Translations under genes and position numbers: made by a program
NCBI GenBank assembly: GCA_934630975.1
Contig: CAKTXH010000056.1
Span: forward strand, 1 to 14,666
Length of the DNA: 14,666 nt
Source of the DNA: an uncultured Clostridia bacterium
GTDB taxonomy: Bacteria > Bacillota > Clostridia > Christensenellales > Aristaeellaceae
Direction: 5' to 3'
In this document: piece by piece, positions 1-6,407 of the stretch
Position numbering within the stretch: the first letter of the stretch is position 1
Layout of the letters: every line of letters starts with the position of its first letter
Notes under the pieces: generated by a model
The model's input: only the letters and a program-made list of their open reading frames with translations
Database searches by the model: none
What the model was told of the DNA's origin: nothing

Positions 1-1034
1 GCGGCGCAAAGGTTACTATGAAACTTCCTTGCTGATTTTCCGATAGTGTAATGGACGTCTTTTATGTCCGTCCATTGCAGCTCGATGGAATTGTCGGCCG
101 GGAGCTTTTCGGCTTTCTCCGGGCGCTTCAAATCCTCCTGACTGAGGATATCCGCCACATCGCCGATGATCGTCGTCACCTGCGCCAGATCGTCGGTGTA
201 GGAGAACGCGGTGATCAGCGGCTGCATGATGCCGAAGGACAGCGCGATGACCGAAAGAAACGTTTCCGCGCTCAGGCTTCCGTGCATATACAGCAGACAG
301 CCGACCGGCAGAATCCCCAGCAGGGTGGAGGGGAAGATCGCCATGCCCGCCGACTGGCCGAACAGGCAGCCGCGCATCCAGTCGATGAAGCAGTCCGCGC
401 CCTCTTTCGCGGCGGAGACGAACTTTGCGTAGCTCGTGCCGGATTGGCCGAACGCCTTGATGACCTCGATGCCGTTGATGTATTCCACCGCCGTGTCGTT
501 GAGCGCCTTGGTCGCCGTGACGGTGCGCTGGAATTTTTCACTGTACCCGTTGAACATGGACATGAAGCAGAGCGTGCCCACCGGCAGCACGATCAGCGTC
601 GCCAGCCCCATGCGCCAATCCAGCGCGAAGACCATCGCCAGAATCGCCAGCGCGCCGACGATGTTCGTCGTCATTTCCGGCAGAAGGTGGGCGAGGGTGG
701 TTTCGATGGCGTCCACGCGCTCGACGATGACGTTTTTGTACGAGCCGGAGGAACGGTCGAGCACCGTGCCCAGCGGGAGCGTGGCCAGCTTATCGAGCAG
801 CTTAATACGGATGCCGGCCAGCACCTGGAACGTCGCATGGTGGGAGATGGCGGTGGAAACGCTGTGCAGCGCGTAACGAAGCAGCCAGCAGCCGCCCATG
901 AGCAGGCACAGGCGCAGACATTCGTGCAGCTCCGCCGTGCCGCCGACCAGCGCGGCGATAAGCCGGATAAGGTGGTCAAGCCGACTTGCGGGAGCGGAAA
1001 AGCGAAAAAGCTTTTCACATATTCGAAAGTTAGC
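1..1034 (-). CDS. ABC exporter, transmembrane-domain part (partial, 5' end apparently damaged)
   Basis: The minus-strand frame encodes the membrane domain of an ABC exporter of the MdlB/heterodimeric type. Recognisable sequence starts near 962 (LIAALVGG) and includes LPLGTVLDRSSGSYK, a hydrophobic ALAILAMVFALDWRMGLATL stretch, EYINGIEVIKAFGQSG, and MQPLITAFSYTDDLAQ. It ends in DNSIELQ, where the ATP-binding domain normally begins, at about 80. The usual N-terminal segment with the first membrane helix is missing. Between a stop at 1035-1037 and the homologous part there is no in-frame ATG, GTG or TTG; the first in-frame ATG is at 898-900. The residues after IELQ to the window edge do not look like the usual start of the nucleotide-binding domain. 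A good promoter and operator lie directly upstream. It is either a decayed exporter gene or one broken by a local deletion; the left part lies outside the window. Substrate cannot be told. Confidence 0.65.
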
Positions 1035-1044
1035 TTAAACTAAC
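1029..1044. promoter_or_regulatory. Operator 1, GTTAG-N6-CTAAC
   Basis: This is the palindrome GTTAGCTTAAACTAAC with perfect 5-bp arms. It starts 3 nt beyond the minus-strand -10 box and covers the expected transcription start. The same arms and spacing recur at 1162-1177 next to the opposite promoter. The position fits repression by a dimeric regulator, for example of the TetR or MarR type; none is encoded in the window. Confidence 0.65.
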
Positions 1045-1047
1045 GAT

Positions 1048-1076
1048 AGCATAGCAAAGGGTTTGCCAAAAGTCAA
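1048..1076 (-). promoter_or_regulatory. σA promoter for the ABC exporter gene
   Basis: On the minus strand TTGACT (1076-1071) is followed by a 17-nt spacer and TATGCT (1053-1048), a near-consensus housekeeping promoter. Its predicted start falls inside the palindrome at 1029-1044. Confidence 0.7.
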
Positions 1077-1119
1077 ACCGAAAAAGCGTGAAACGGCCTA
1101 AAAAAACGCAGGCCGCCCC

Positions 1120-1148
1120 TTGACGCGCATCCGCATGACGGCTATAAT
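1120..1148 (+). promoter_or_regulatory. σA promoter for the hydrolase operon
   Basis: TTGACG (1120-1125), a 17-nt spacer and a perfect TATAAT (1143-1148) form a strong σA promoter 75 nt before the first hydrolase start codon. A small hairpin (CGGCCT at 1094-1099, AGGCCG at 1110-1115) lies between this promoter and the divergent one. Confidence 0.8.
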
Positions 1149-1161
1149 AAAAACGATTTTA

Positions 1162-1177
1162 GTTAGAAAAGACTAAC
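1162..1177. promoter_or_regulatory. Operator 2, GTTAG-N6-CTAAC
   Basis: GTTAGAAAAGACTAAC has the same 5-bp arms and 6-nt spacing as operator 1 at 1029-1044. It lies at about +7 to +22 of the hydrolase promoter, a roadblock or promoter-clearance position. Shared operators imply that the exporter and the hydrolase operon answer to the same repressor. Confidence 0.65.
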
Positions 1178-1223
1178 CTGTTAAATACGCATGCGAATCA
1201 ACGGAAGATGAGAGGGCTGAACG

Positions 1224-2009
1224 ATGAAAGTTTATGCGTTTGGAAAGCCGGATGCGCCCGCCATCCTGCTCCTGCCCGGCACGTGCTGCGATTGGGAGGG
1301 CAATTTCGGCAGGGTGGTTCCGCTGCTGGCGGATGATTTCCGCGTGCTCTGCGTCAGCTATGACGGCTTTGACGAAAGCGAGCGGACGGAATTCCCGACG
1401 ATGATCGAGGAAACCGAAAAGATAGAAGCGTATATCCGCGAAAACTGCGGCGGGCATATCCGCGCGGCCTACGGCTGCTCGCTGGGCGGCTCGTTTGTCG
1501 GCCTGCTGGCGGCGCGGCAGAAGATTCGGCTGGATTACGGCATCCTCGGCAGTTCGGATCTGGATCAGGCTTCGCCCTTTGCAGCGGGGCTGCAAACGCG
1601 GCTGCTCGTGCCGCTGATCTATCCGCTGATCCGGGATGGGCGGTTCAAGCTGGGCTTTTTGCAGAAGCGGCTGGAAAAGCGGCGGCAGGAGATGGGCGAA
1701 TACGTCGAGGCTTTCATGCAGATGTTCGGCGGCGCGCGGCCCTATGTGACGAAGCGAAGCTGCCGGAACCAGTTCTATTCGGATCTGGTCACGCCGCTGC
1801 CGGATCACATCGACACGCCGACGGAGATTCACGTGTTTTATGCCCTCAAGATGGGCGAAAAATATCGCGCGCGCTACACGCGGCATTTCGCCCGCCCGAT
1901 GATCCACGAGCAGGATTTGCAGCATGAGGAGCTGCTGGCCTGCCAGCCGGAAGCGTGGGCGAAGCTGGTGAAGCAGATCGCTTTGGGAGAAACGGAGGAG
2001 AAAGCATGA
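1224..2009 (+). CDS. α/β-hydrolase
   Basis: A 261-residue cytoplasmic α/β-hydrolase-fold protein without signal peptide. The N-terminal strand ILLLPGT (14-20) leads into the oxyanion region. The nucleophile elbow is G84-C85-S86-L87-G88-G89, with S86 as the predicted catalytic serine. The HEELL motif near the C-terminus supplies H234 as the likely catalytic histidine; the acidic residue cannot be assigned with certainty. The start is preceded by a moderate AGAGGG ribosome site (1211-1216). It is the first gene of a three-gene operon behind the 1120-1148 promoter, and its stop overlaps the next start by ATGA, suggesting translational coupling. The substrate is unknown; an esterase, peptidase or thioesterase would all be possible. 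Confidence 0.85.
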   Translation: MKVYAFGKPDAPAILLLPGTCCDWEGNFGRVVPLLADDFRVLCVSYDGFDESERTEFPTMIEETEKIEAYIRENCGGHIRAAYGCSLGGSFVGLLAARQKIRLDYGILGSSDLDQASPFAAGLQTRLLVPLIYPLIRDGRFKLGFLQKRLEKRRQEMGEYVEAFMQMFGGARPYVTKRSCRNQFYSDLVTPLPDHIDTPTEIHVFYALKMGEKYRARYTRHFARPMIHEQDLQHEELLACQPEAWAKLVKQIALGETEEKA

Positions 2010-2938
2010 AAGCCAGACATTTTGACGTAGAGACGGATGGATTTTACGGCGCATATTGGAAAAACGAACGGCCTTCGGACTGCGCCCTGATCGCCATGAT
2101 CGGCGACGACCCGGAGGATTATCTGGCGCGGTCGTCGGTGAAATGGGTGATGCGCCAAGGCGTAAACGTGCTCACAATGTCGCCCGCGAAGAAGGATTAC
2201 GGCCACCACAACTATCCGCTCGAGCGGATTGAAACGGCCATCCGCTGGCTGAAAGAGAACGGCAACCGCAGAATCGGCATTGTGGGCGCATCGACGACGG
2301 GCACGCTGGCGCTGACCGCCGCATCCTTCTTCCCGGAGATCACGCTGACCATCGCGCTCACGCCCAGCGATTTCATCTGGCAGGGCTTCATGCAGGGCAA
2401 AAAAGACGGCTGCGGCGAGTGGCCGATCGAGGGCGAATCCCTCTTCTCGTACCACGGCGAGCCGCTGCCGTATATGCCGTTCTGCTATCAGCATCCGCAG
2501 TATTGGCAGGTGATTCAGGCGGAGACCAAAGGCTCGGGCGACTTCCTGCGTTCCTGCAAGCTGTTTGAGGATTCCGAAGCGGCGCACCCCATCACCGAGG
2601 CGGAGACGATCAAGGTAGAGCAGATTCACGGCCGGCTGCTGCTCATCGGCGCAGAGGACGACGGCCTGTGGAACACGGCAAAATACATCCGGCGCATGGA
2701 AAAGCGCCTGAAAGAAAAGCCGCACGACTGCACGGTGGAGGCCGTGGTCTATGCGCATGGCACGCACTTCGTCTTCCCGCAAGGCATGATGAAAACGATG
2801 CTGCCCGTCGGCTCCGGCCTGTTTGTGCGGCTGATGTTCAAGGCGGCGAAGGAATACCCGAAGGCATGCAGACAGACGCGGGAGGACATCGACCGCCGCG
2901 TGACGGAGAATATCAGTCGTTGGAGGGATGAAAAATGA
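2006..2938 (+). CDS. BAAT/acyl-CoA thioester hydrolase-like α/β-hydrolase
   Basis: A 310-residue protein resembling the C-terminal hydrolase domain of acyl-CoA thioesterases and bile-acid-CoA:amino-acid acyltransferases. The motif IGIVGASTTG (90-99) carries the predicted nucleophile S96, followed by LALTAASFFPEI (101-112), typical of this family. LLLIGAEDDGLW (211-222) supplies the acid (D218 or D219) and AHGTHFVFP (250-258) the histidine (probably H254). The start at 2006 is preferred over an in-frame ATG at 1955 because GGAGGAG (1994-2000) precedes it and it makes a 4-bp ATGA overlap with the upstream gene; the longer form would bury 55 bp in that gene. It is coupled by another ATGA overlap to the next gene. 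The true substrate is unknown, and family names here do not prove CoA or bile-acid chemistry. Confidence 0.82.
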   Translation: MKARHFDVETDGFYGAYWKNERPSDCALIAMIGDDPEDYLARSSVKWVMRQGVNVLTMSPAKKDYGHHNYPLERIETAIRWLKENGNRRIGIVGASTTGTLALTAASFFPEITLTIALTPSDFIWQGFMQGKKDGCGEWPIEGESLFSYHGEPLPYMPFCYQHPQYWQVIQAETKGSGDFLRSCKLFEDSEAAHPITEAETIKVEQIHGRLLLIGAEDDGLWNTAKYIRRMEKRLKEKPHDCTVEAVVYAHGTHFVFPQGMMKTMLPVGSGLFVRLMFKAAKEYPKACRQTREDIDRRVTENISRWRDEK

Positions 2939-3570
2939 AATACGCGGGGATGCCGATGGGTATGTGGACGCTGTTCGCCGCGTCCTTTCGAAAAAACCTG
3001 ACCAGCATTTTCGGGCTGGACGAGGCGGCGGCCCAAGCCGTGACGAAAAAAGCGAAAGGCAGATATAAAGAGATCATCGCCGACCTGCCGGAGTTTGAGA
3101 AGGCCGACCGATTCAAGATGAATATCGTCAACTGCGCGATGCCCGGCGCGTTTGTGCTTTCCATGCCCAAGCGCCCGGATGTGCAGAAGCTGACGACGTA
3201 TTACGAGCGAGCGATGCTGACCCCGGCAATGAAATGGTTCTGCCGCAAGAGCGGCAAGAACAAGTTCTCCGAAAAGGACATTCAGGGCATGCGGGCGACG
3301 GAACGGTTCAAGGCCGCGGACCGCAATCCCTATTCGTGGAACATGGATTTCTATCCGTATGCGGATGACAGCGGCTATGAAGCGCGCTTTACCCGGTGCG
3401 GCATCTGCGTGCTGATGAAAAAGCTGGGGCTGTATGACCTCACGCCCGCGCTCTGCCATCTGGATTACGCGATGAGCGAAGCGGGCGAAAGCACCGACTT
3501 TGTGCGCGAATATACGCTGGCTTCCGGCGGCCCGTATTGCGATTGCGGGTATAAGAAAAAGGGCGCGTAA
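2935..3570 (+). CDS. L-2-amino-thiazoline-4-carboxylic acid (ATC) hydrolase-like protein
   Basis: A 211-residue protein of the ATC-hydrolase-like family common in gut Firmicutes. The C-terminal third is diagnostic: FTRCGICVLMKKLGL (152-166), LCHLDYAMSEAG (173-184), DFVREYTLASGG (188-199) and a final CDCGYKKK (202-209). It is cysteine-rich (C67, C103, C155, C158, C174, C202, C204), and C155, C158, C174, C202 and C204 sit in the conserved blocks. The characterised namesake opens the thiazoline ring of ATC on the route to L-cysteine in some pseudomonads; whether this distant relative does so is unproven. A GGAGGG ribosome site (2922-2927) and ATGA overlap place it as third gene of the operon with the two hydrolases. 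No membrane segment is seen. Confidence 0.8.
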   Translation: MKYAGMPMGMWTLFAASFRKNLTSIFGLDEAAAQAVTKKAKGRYKEIIADLPEFEKADRFKMNIVNCAMPGAFVLSMPKRPDVQKLTTYYERAMLTPAMKWFCRKSGKNKFSEKDIQGMRATERFKAADRNPYSWNMDFYPYADDSGYEARFTRCGICVLMKKLGLYDLTPALCHLDYAMSEAGESTDFVREYTLASGGPYCDCGYKKKGA

Positions 3571-3590
3571 AGCAAAATGCATCATGGGCG

Positions 3591-3619
3591 GCCGGGCTTC
3601 CCGAAAAGGGAAGGCCGGC
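3591..3619 (+). terminator. Hairpin after the hydrolase operon
   Basis: GCCGGGCTTCCC and GGGAAGGCCGGC form a 12-bp stem with one mismatch and a GAAAA loop, 20 nt after the operon's last stop codon. No T-tract follows, so it may be a weak terminator or an RNA-stabilising hairpin. Confidence 0.5.
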
Positions 3620-3622
3620 TGC

Positions 3623-3651
3623 TTGCGATTGGGGAGAAAACGGGTTATAAT
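3623..3651 (+). promoter_or_regulatory. σA promoter for the GH3 gene
   Basis: TTGCGA (3623-3628), a 17-nt spacer and a perfect TATAAT (3646-3651) stand 73 nt before the GH3 start. Confidence 0.7.
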
Positions 3652-3653
3652 GG

Positions 3654-3665
3654 GTTTACGCAAAC
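3654..3665. promoter_or_regulatory. Possible LacI-family operator at the GH3 promoter
   Basis: GTTTACGCAAAC is a near-palindrome with a central CG, the form usual for LacI-family operators. It begins 2 nt after the -10 box and so covers the expected transcription start. The match is short and no regulator gene is present nearby. Confidence 0.35.
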
Positions 3666-3724
3666 GGGGAAATCAACCCGGGACGACGAGGGGTTGAAAC
3701 CGAAAAACGAATGGAGGAGCGAAA

Positions 3725-6085
3725 ATGATGGAACCGAAATGGCAGAGAATCCGCTTCATGCCCGGCACGCCGCTGGGCGAAGACGGGCGGCGCGTGACCG
3801 GCTGCGAAGCGCACATCGCGCTTTCACGCCGAGCGGCGGCCGAGGGCATGGTGCTGCTCAAAAACGAAAACGAAACGCTTCCGCTGAAGCGCGGCAGCCG
3901 CGTGGCGGTTTTCGGCAAGGCGCAGGCGGATTATGTCAAGGGCGGCGGCGGCAGCGGCGATACGACGGTCGCTTACGTCCGCTCGCTGGCGCAGGGGCTT
4001 CGCATGAAGCAGGACGAAGGCAAAATCGAAGTCTTCGAGCCGCTGGAGCGCTTCTATGCCGAAAACGTCAAGGCTCAGTACGCCGCGGGCGCAACGCCGG
4101 GCAAGACCAGAGAGCCGATTCTGGCGGATGAACTGGTGCAGCAGGCGCGCGCGTTTACCGATACCGCGCTCATCACGATCTGCCGCTTTTCCGGCGAGGA
4201 TTACGACCGCACCGGCCAGCCGCACGACGGCGATTACTTCCTTTCGTTCGAGGAAGAGCACATGGTCAAAAAGGTGCTTGCGGCGTTCCCGCGCGTGGCC
4301 GTGGTGCTCAATACTGGCGGCATGATGGATACGCTGTGGTTCAAGGAGCATCCCGCCGTCGGCGCGGCGCTGCTGGCGTGGCAGGGCGGCATGGAGGGCG
4401 GCCTGGCGACGGCGGATATTCTGGTCGGCGACGTGTGCCCGTCCGGCCATCTGACGGATACGTTCGCGTCGTCGTTCGCGGCCTATCCGTCCTCGGCGAA
4501 CTTTGCGGAATCCAGAATGTACGTGGAATATCAGGAGGATGTGTTCGTCGGCTATCGCTACTTTGAAACCATCCCCGGCGCGGCGGATTCGGTCTGCTAT
4601 CCGTTCGGCTTCGGCCTGAGCTACACGACGTTCGCGCTTGGAAACGTGACCGGCGGCCTGAACGACGCGGGGGAGATCGTGCTCTCCGCCGACGTCGCCA
4701 ATACGGGCAGATGCGCGGGCAAGTACGTCTTGCAGGCATACGTCAACCCGCCGAAGGGACGGATTGCCAAGCCCGCGACGGCGCTCGTCGGATTTGCCAA
4801 GACGCGCCTGCTTGAGCCGGGCGAGCGCGAAACGCTGACGATTGCGTTTGCGCCGTATGCGTTTGCCGTCTACGACGACGAGGGCACGGTGCAAAGGTCG
4901 GCCTATGTGCTGGAAAAGGGCGAATACAGCTTCCGCGTGGGCGAAAACGTCCGCCAGACGGTAGAGGCCGCATATCGTTATGTGCTGGAGGAAGACACGG
5001 TTCTGGAGCAGCTTGCGCAGAAGTGCGCGCCGAAGCTGCTGCACCGCCGCATGCTGGCCGACGGGAGCTATCGCGAAATCCCCTGCGAGGCTGAAACGCC
5101 GCGCGAGGACTGGCGCACGCTGGAAGGCATCCCGGACGAGGGACAGTATCCGCTGGAAATCCCGGATCAGATTCCGGGCTGCGCGTGGATTCCGCCGATC
5201 AAGCCGCAGCTTATCGAGGTGGCCGACGGCGAACTGACGCTGGATGAATTCATGAGCCTGCTCAGCGACGAGGACATGGTGCGCCTGCTCGGCGGCCAGC
5301 CGAACCGCGGCGTGGCCAACACGTTCGGCTTCGGCAACCTGCCGACTTACGGCGTGCCCAACGTGATGACGGCGGACGGCCCGGCGGGCCTGCGCATCAA
5401 GCCGGAATGTGGCGTGACGACGACGGCTTTCCCGTGCGCGACGCTGCTGGCCTGCACGTGGAACACGGAGATCGTGCGCGAAGTCGGCGCGGCGGGCGCG
5501 AAGGAAGTACACGAAAACGGCGTCGGCGTGTGGCTGACCCCGGCGATCAACATCCACCGCACGCCGCTCTGCGGGCGCAACTTTGAGTATTATTCGGAAG
5601 ACCCGCTCGTCGCGGGCGAGATGGCGGCGGCGATGGTCGCAGGCATCCAGAGCGAAGGCGTCGGCGCGTCGCTCAAGCATTTCGCCTGCAACAACAAGGA
5701 GACGAACCGCAAGGATTCTGATTCCCGCCTGTCCGAGCGCGCGCTGCGCGAAATCTATCTCAAGGGCTTTGAAATCTGCGTGAAGAAGGCGCAGCCGCTG
5801 ACCGTCATGAGCAGCTATAACCTGCTCAACGGCCTGTGGACGAGCCAGAACCGCGAACTGCTGACGGATATTCTGCGCGGCGAGTGGGGCTTTGCGGGCA
5901 TGGTGACGACCGACTGGTACACCCATGCGCCGCAATATACCGAAATCGCGGCGGGCAACGACGTGAAAATGGGCTGCGGCGACCCGGCCCATACCCTCAG
6001 CATGCTGCGGGAGGGCAAACTGAACCGCGAGGATGTAAGCGCCAGCGTGAAGAGACTGCTGGAAATGATTTTGAAGCTGGCTTGA
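3725..6085 (+). CDS. Glycoside hydrolase family 3 (β-glucosidase type), inverted domain order
   Basis: A 786-residue cytoplasmic GH3 enzyme with no signal peptide. The domains are in inverted order. The usual C-terminal α/β sandwich comes first (about 30-270, beginning RRAAAEGMVLLKNENETLPL). A fibronectin-III-like domain follows (about 295-400, starting at FGFGLSYTTF). The usual N-terminal catalytic TIM-barrel comes last (about 505-786). The barrel shows TADGPAGLR (D551), GRNFEYYSEDP, SLKHFACNN (K651, H652) and VTTDW, whose D730 is the predicted nucleophile. E158 in the SGEDYDR motif of the sandwich domain is the likely acid/base. Retaining hydrolysis of terminal β-linked sugars, probably of imported oligosaccharides, is expected; exact sugar and linkage cannot be read. 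GGAGGAG (3713-3719) precedes two adjacent ATGs (3725, 3728). Such swapped GH3 enzymes are known from rumen and gut Clostridia. Confidence 0.92.
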   Translation: MMEPKWQRIRFMPGTPLGEDGRRVTGCEAHIALSRRAAAEGMVLLKNENETLPLKRGSRVAVFGKAQADYVKGGGGSGDTTVAYVRSLAQGLRMKQDEGKIEVFEPLERFYAENVKAQYAAGATPGKTREPILADELVQQARAFTDTALITICRFSGEDYDRTGQPHDGDYFLSFEEEHMVKKVLAAFPRVAVVLNTGGMMDTLWFKEHPAVGAALLAWQGGMEGGLATADILVGDVCPSGHLTDTFASSFAAYPSSANFAESRMYVEYQEDVFVGYRYFETIPGAADSVCYPFGFGLSYTTFALGNVTGGLNDAGEIVLSADVANTGRCAGKYVLQAYVNPPKGRIAKPATALVGFAKTRLLEPGERETLTIAFAPYAFAVYDDEGTVQRSAYVLEKGEYSFRVGENVRQTVEAAYRYVLEEDTVLEQLAQKCAPKLLHRRMLADGSYREIPCEAETPREDWRTLEGIPDEGQYPLEIPDQIPGCAWIPPIKPQLIEVADGELTLDEFMSLLSDEDMVRLLGGQPNRGVANTFGFGNLPTYGVPNVMTADGPAGLRIKPECGVTTTAFPCATLLACTWNTEIVREVGAAGAKEVHENGVGVWLTPAINIHRTPLCGRNFEYYSEDPLVAGEMAAAMVAGIQSEGVGASLKHFACNNKETNRKDSDSRLSERALREIYLKGFEICVKKAQPLTVMSSYNLLNGLWTSQNRELLTDILRGEWGFAGMVTTDWYTHAPQYTEIAAGNDVKMGCGDPAHTLSMLREGKLNREDVSASVKRLLEMILKLA

Positions 6086-6096
6086 TGAGGCTTGAA

Positions 6097-6137
6097 GCCG
6101 TTCTTCCCTTGAAAGGAGGGGAGGACGGCTTTTTTTA
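6097..6137 (+). terminator. Intrinsic terminator of the GH3 gene
   Basis: GCCGTTCTTCCC (6097-6108) pairs with GGGGAGGACGGC (6118-6129), with some G-U pairs, followed directly by eight T within 6130-6137. It lies 11 nt after the GH3 stop and isolates that gene from the downstream cluster. Confidence 0.85.
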
Positions 6138-6321
6138 ATTGCGGCGGATGCGGGAAAATATCAACACATTGCAGCTTTTCGCCTCAGTACGCAGTGAGAA
6201 AAGAAATATATTCAGGAAAAACCTCTAATCCTTAAACACCTTTCAATTATAAAGCTGAACGGGTGCAAACCACGACCATCCACACAAAACAAAAGAATAA
6301 TCAAAAGAACTGCCCATAAAG
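6138..6321. other. A+T-rich intergenic stretch, no gene seen
   Basis: This stretch is markedly more A+T-rich than the genes around it, with A-rich low-complexity sequence near 6280-6315. No convincing open frame, hairpin or RNA gene was found. TATAAA at 6248-6253 lacks a matching -35 box. The promoter-like element for the next gene begins at 6322. Confidence 0.5.
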
Positions 6322-6348
6322 TGTCAAAAACCGCTGTTTTTTTTCGTC
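6322..6348 (+). promoter_or_regulatory. Candidate ECF-sigma promoter for the first secreted paralogue
   Basis: TGTCAA (6322-6327) and CGTC (6345-6348) are separated by 17 nt that include CCGC and a T8 run. The layout parallels the element before the ECF sigma gene (8915-8940: GTGGCAA, CCGC, T5, CGTC). CGTC-type -10 elements are known for several ECF groups. No good σA promoter was found nearby. Confidence 0.5.
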
Positions 6349-6407
6349 ATAGAAGTGAAGGCCGAAATGTACGGCTTCAATTTCAAAACAAGCTGGGAGG
6401 AACGACG

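Noticed and set aside
51..1043. Long plus-strand open frame of 330 codons at the left end
   Set aside because: It is Arg/His/Gln-rich shadow sequence without a ribosome site. The minus strand of the same DNA gives clear ABC-exporter sequence.
1955..2005. Upstream ATG extending the BAAT-like hydrolase by 17 residues
   Set aside because: It has no ribosome site and overlaps the upstream gene by 55 bp. The start at 2006 has GGAGGAG and an ATGA overlap.
3824..5992. Minus-strand open frame of 722 codons opposite the GH3 gene
   Set aside because: It is an antisense shadow in high-GC DNA with low-information Arg/Ala/His-rich composition. The GH3 motifs on the plus strand are unambiguous.
6248..6253. 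TATAAA as a σA -10 box for paralogue A
   Set aside because: No acceptable -35 sequence is found 16-18 nt upstream, and it stands 155 nt before the gene.
6321..6407. Upstream start extending paralogue A by 29 residues
   Set aside because: It would place a charged extension before a perfect signal peptide and would begin inside the ECF-like promoter. GGGAGG precedes the ATG at 6408.
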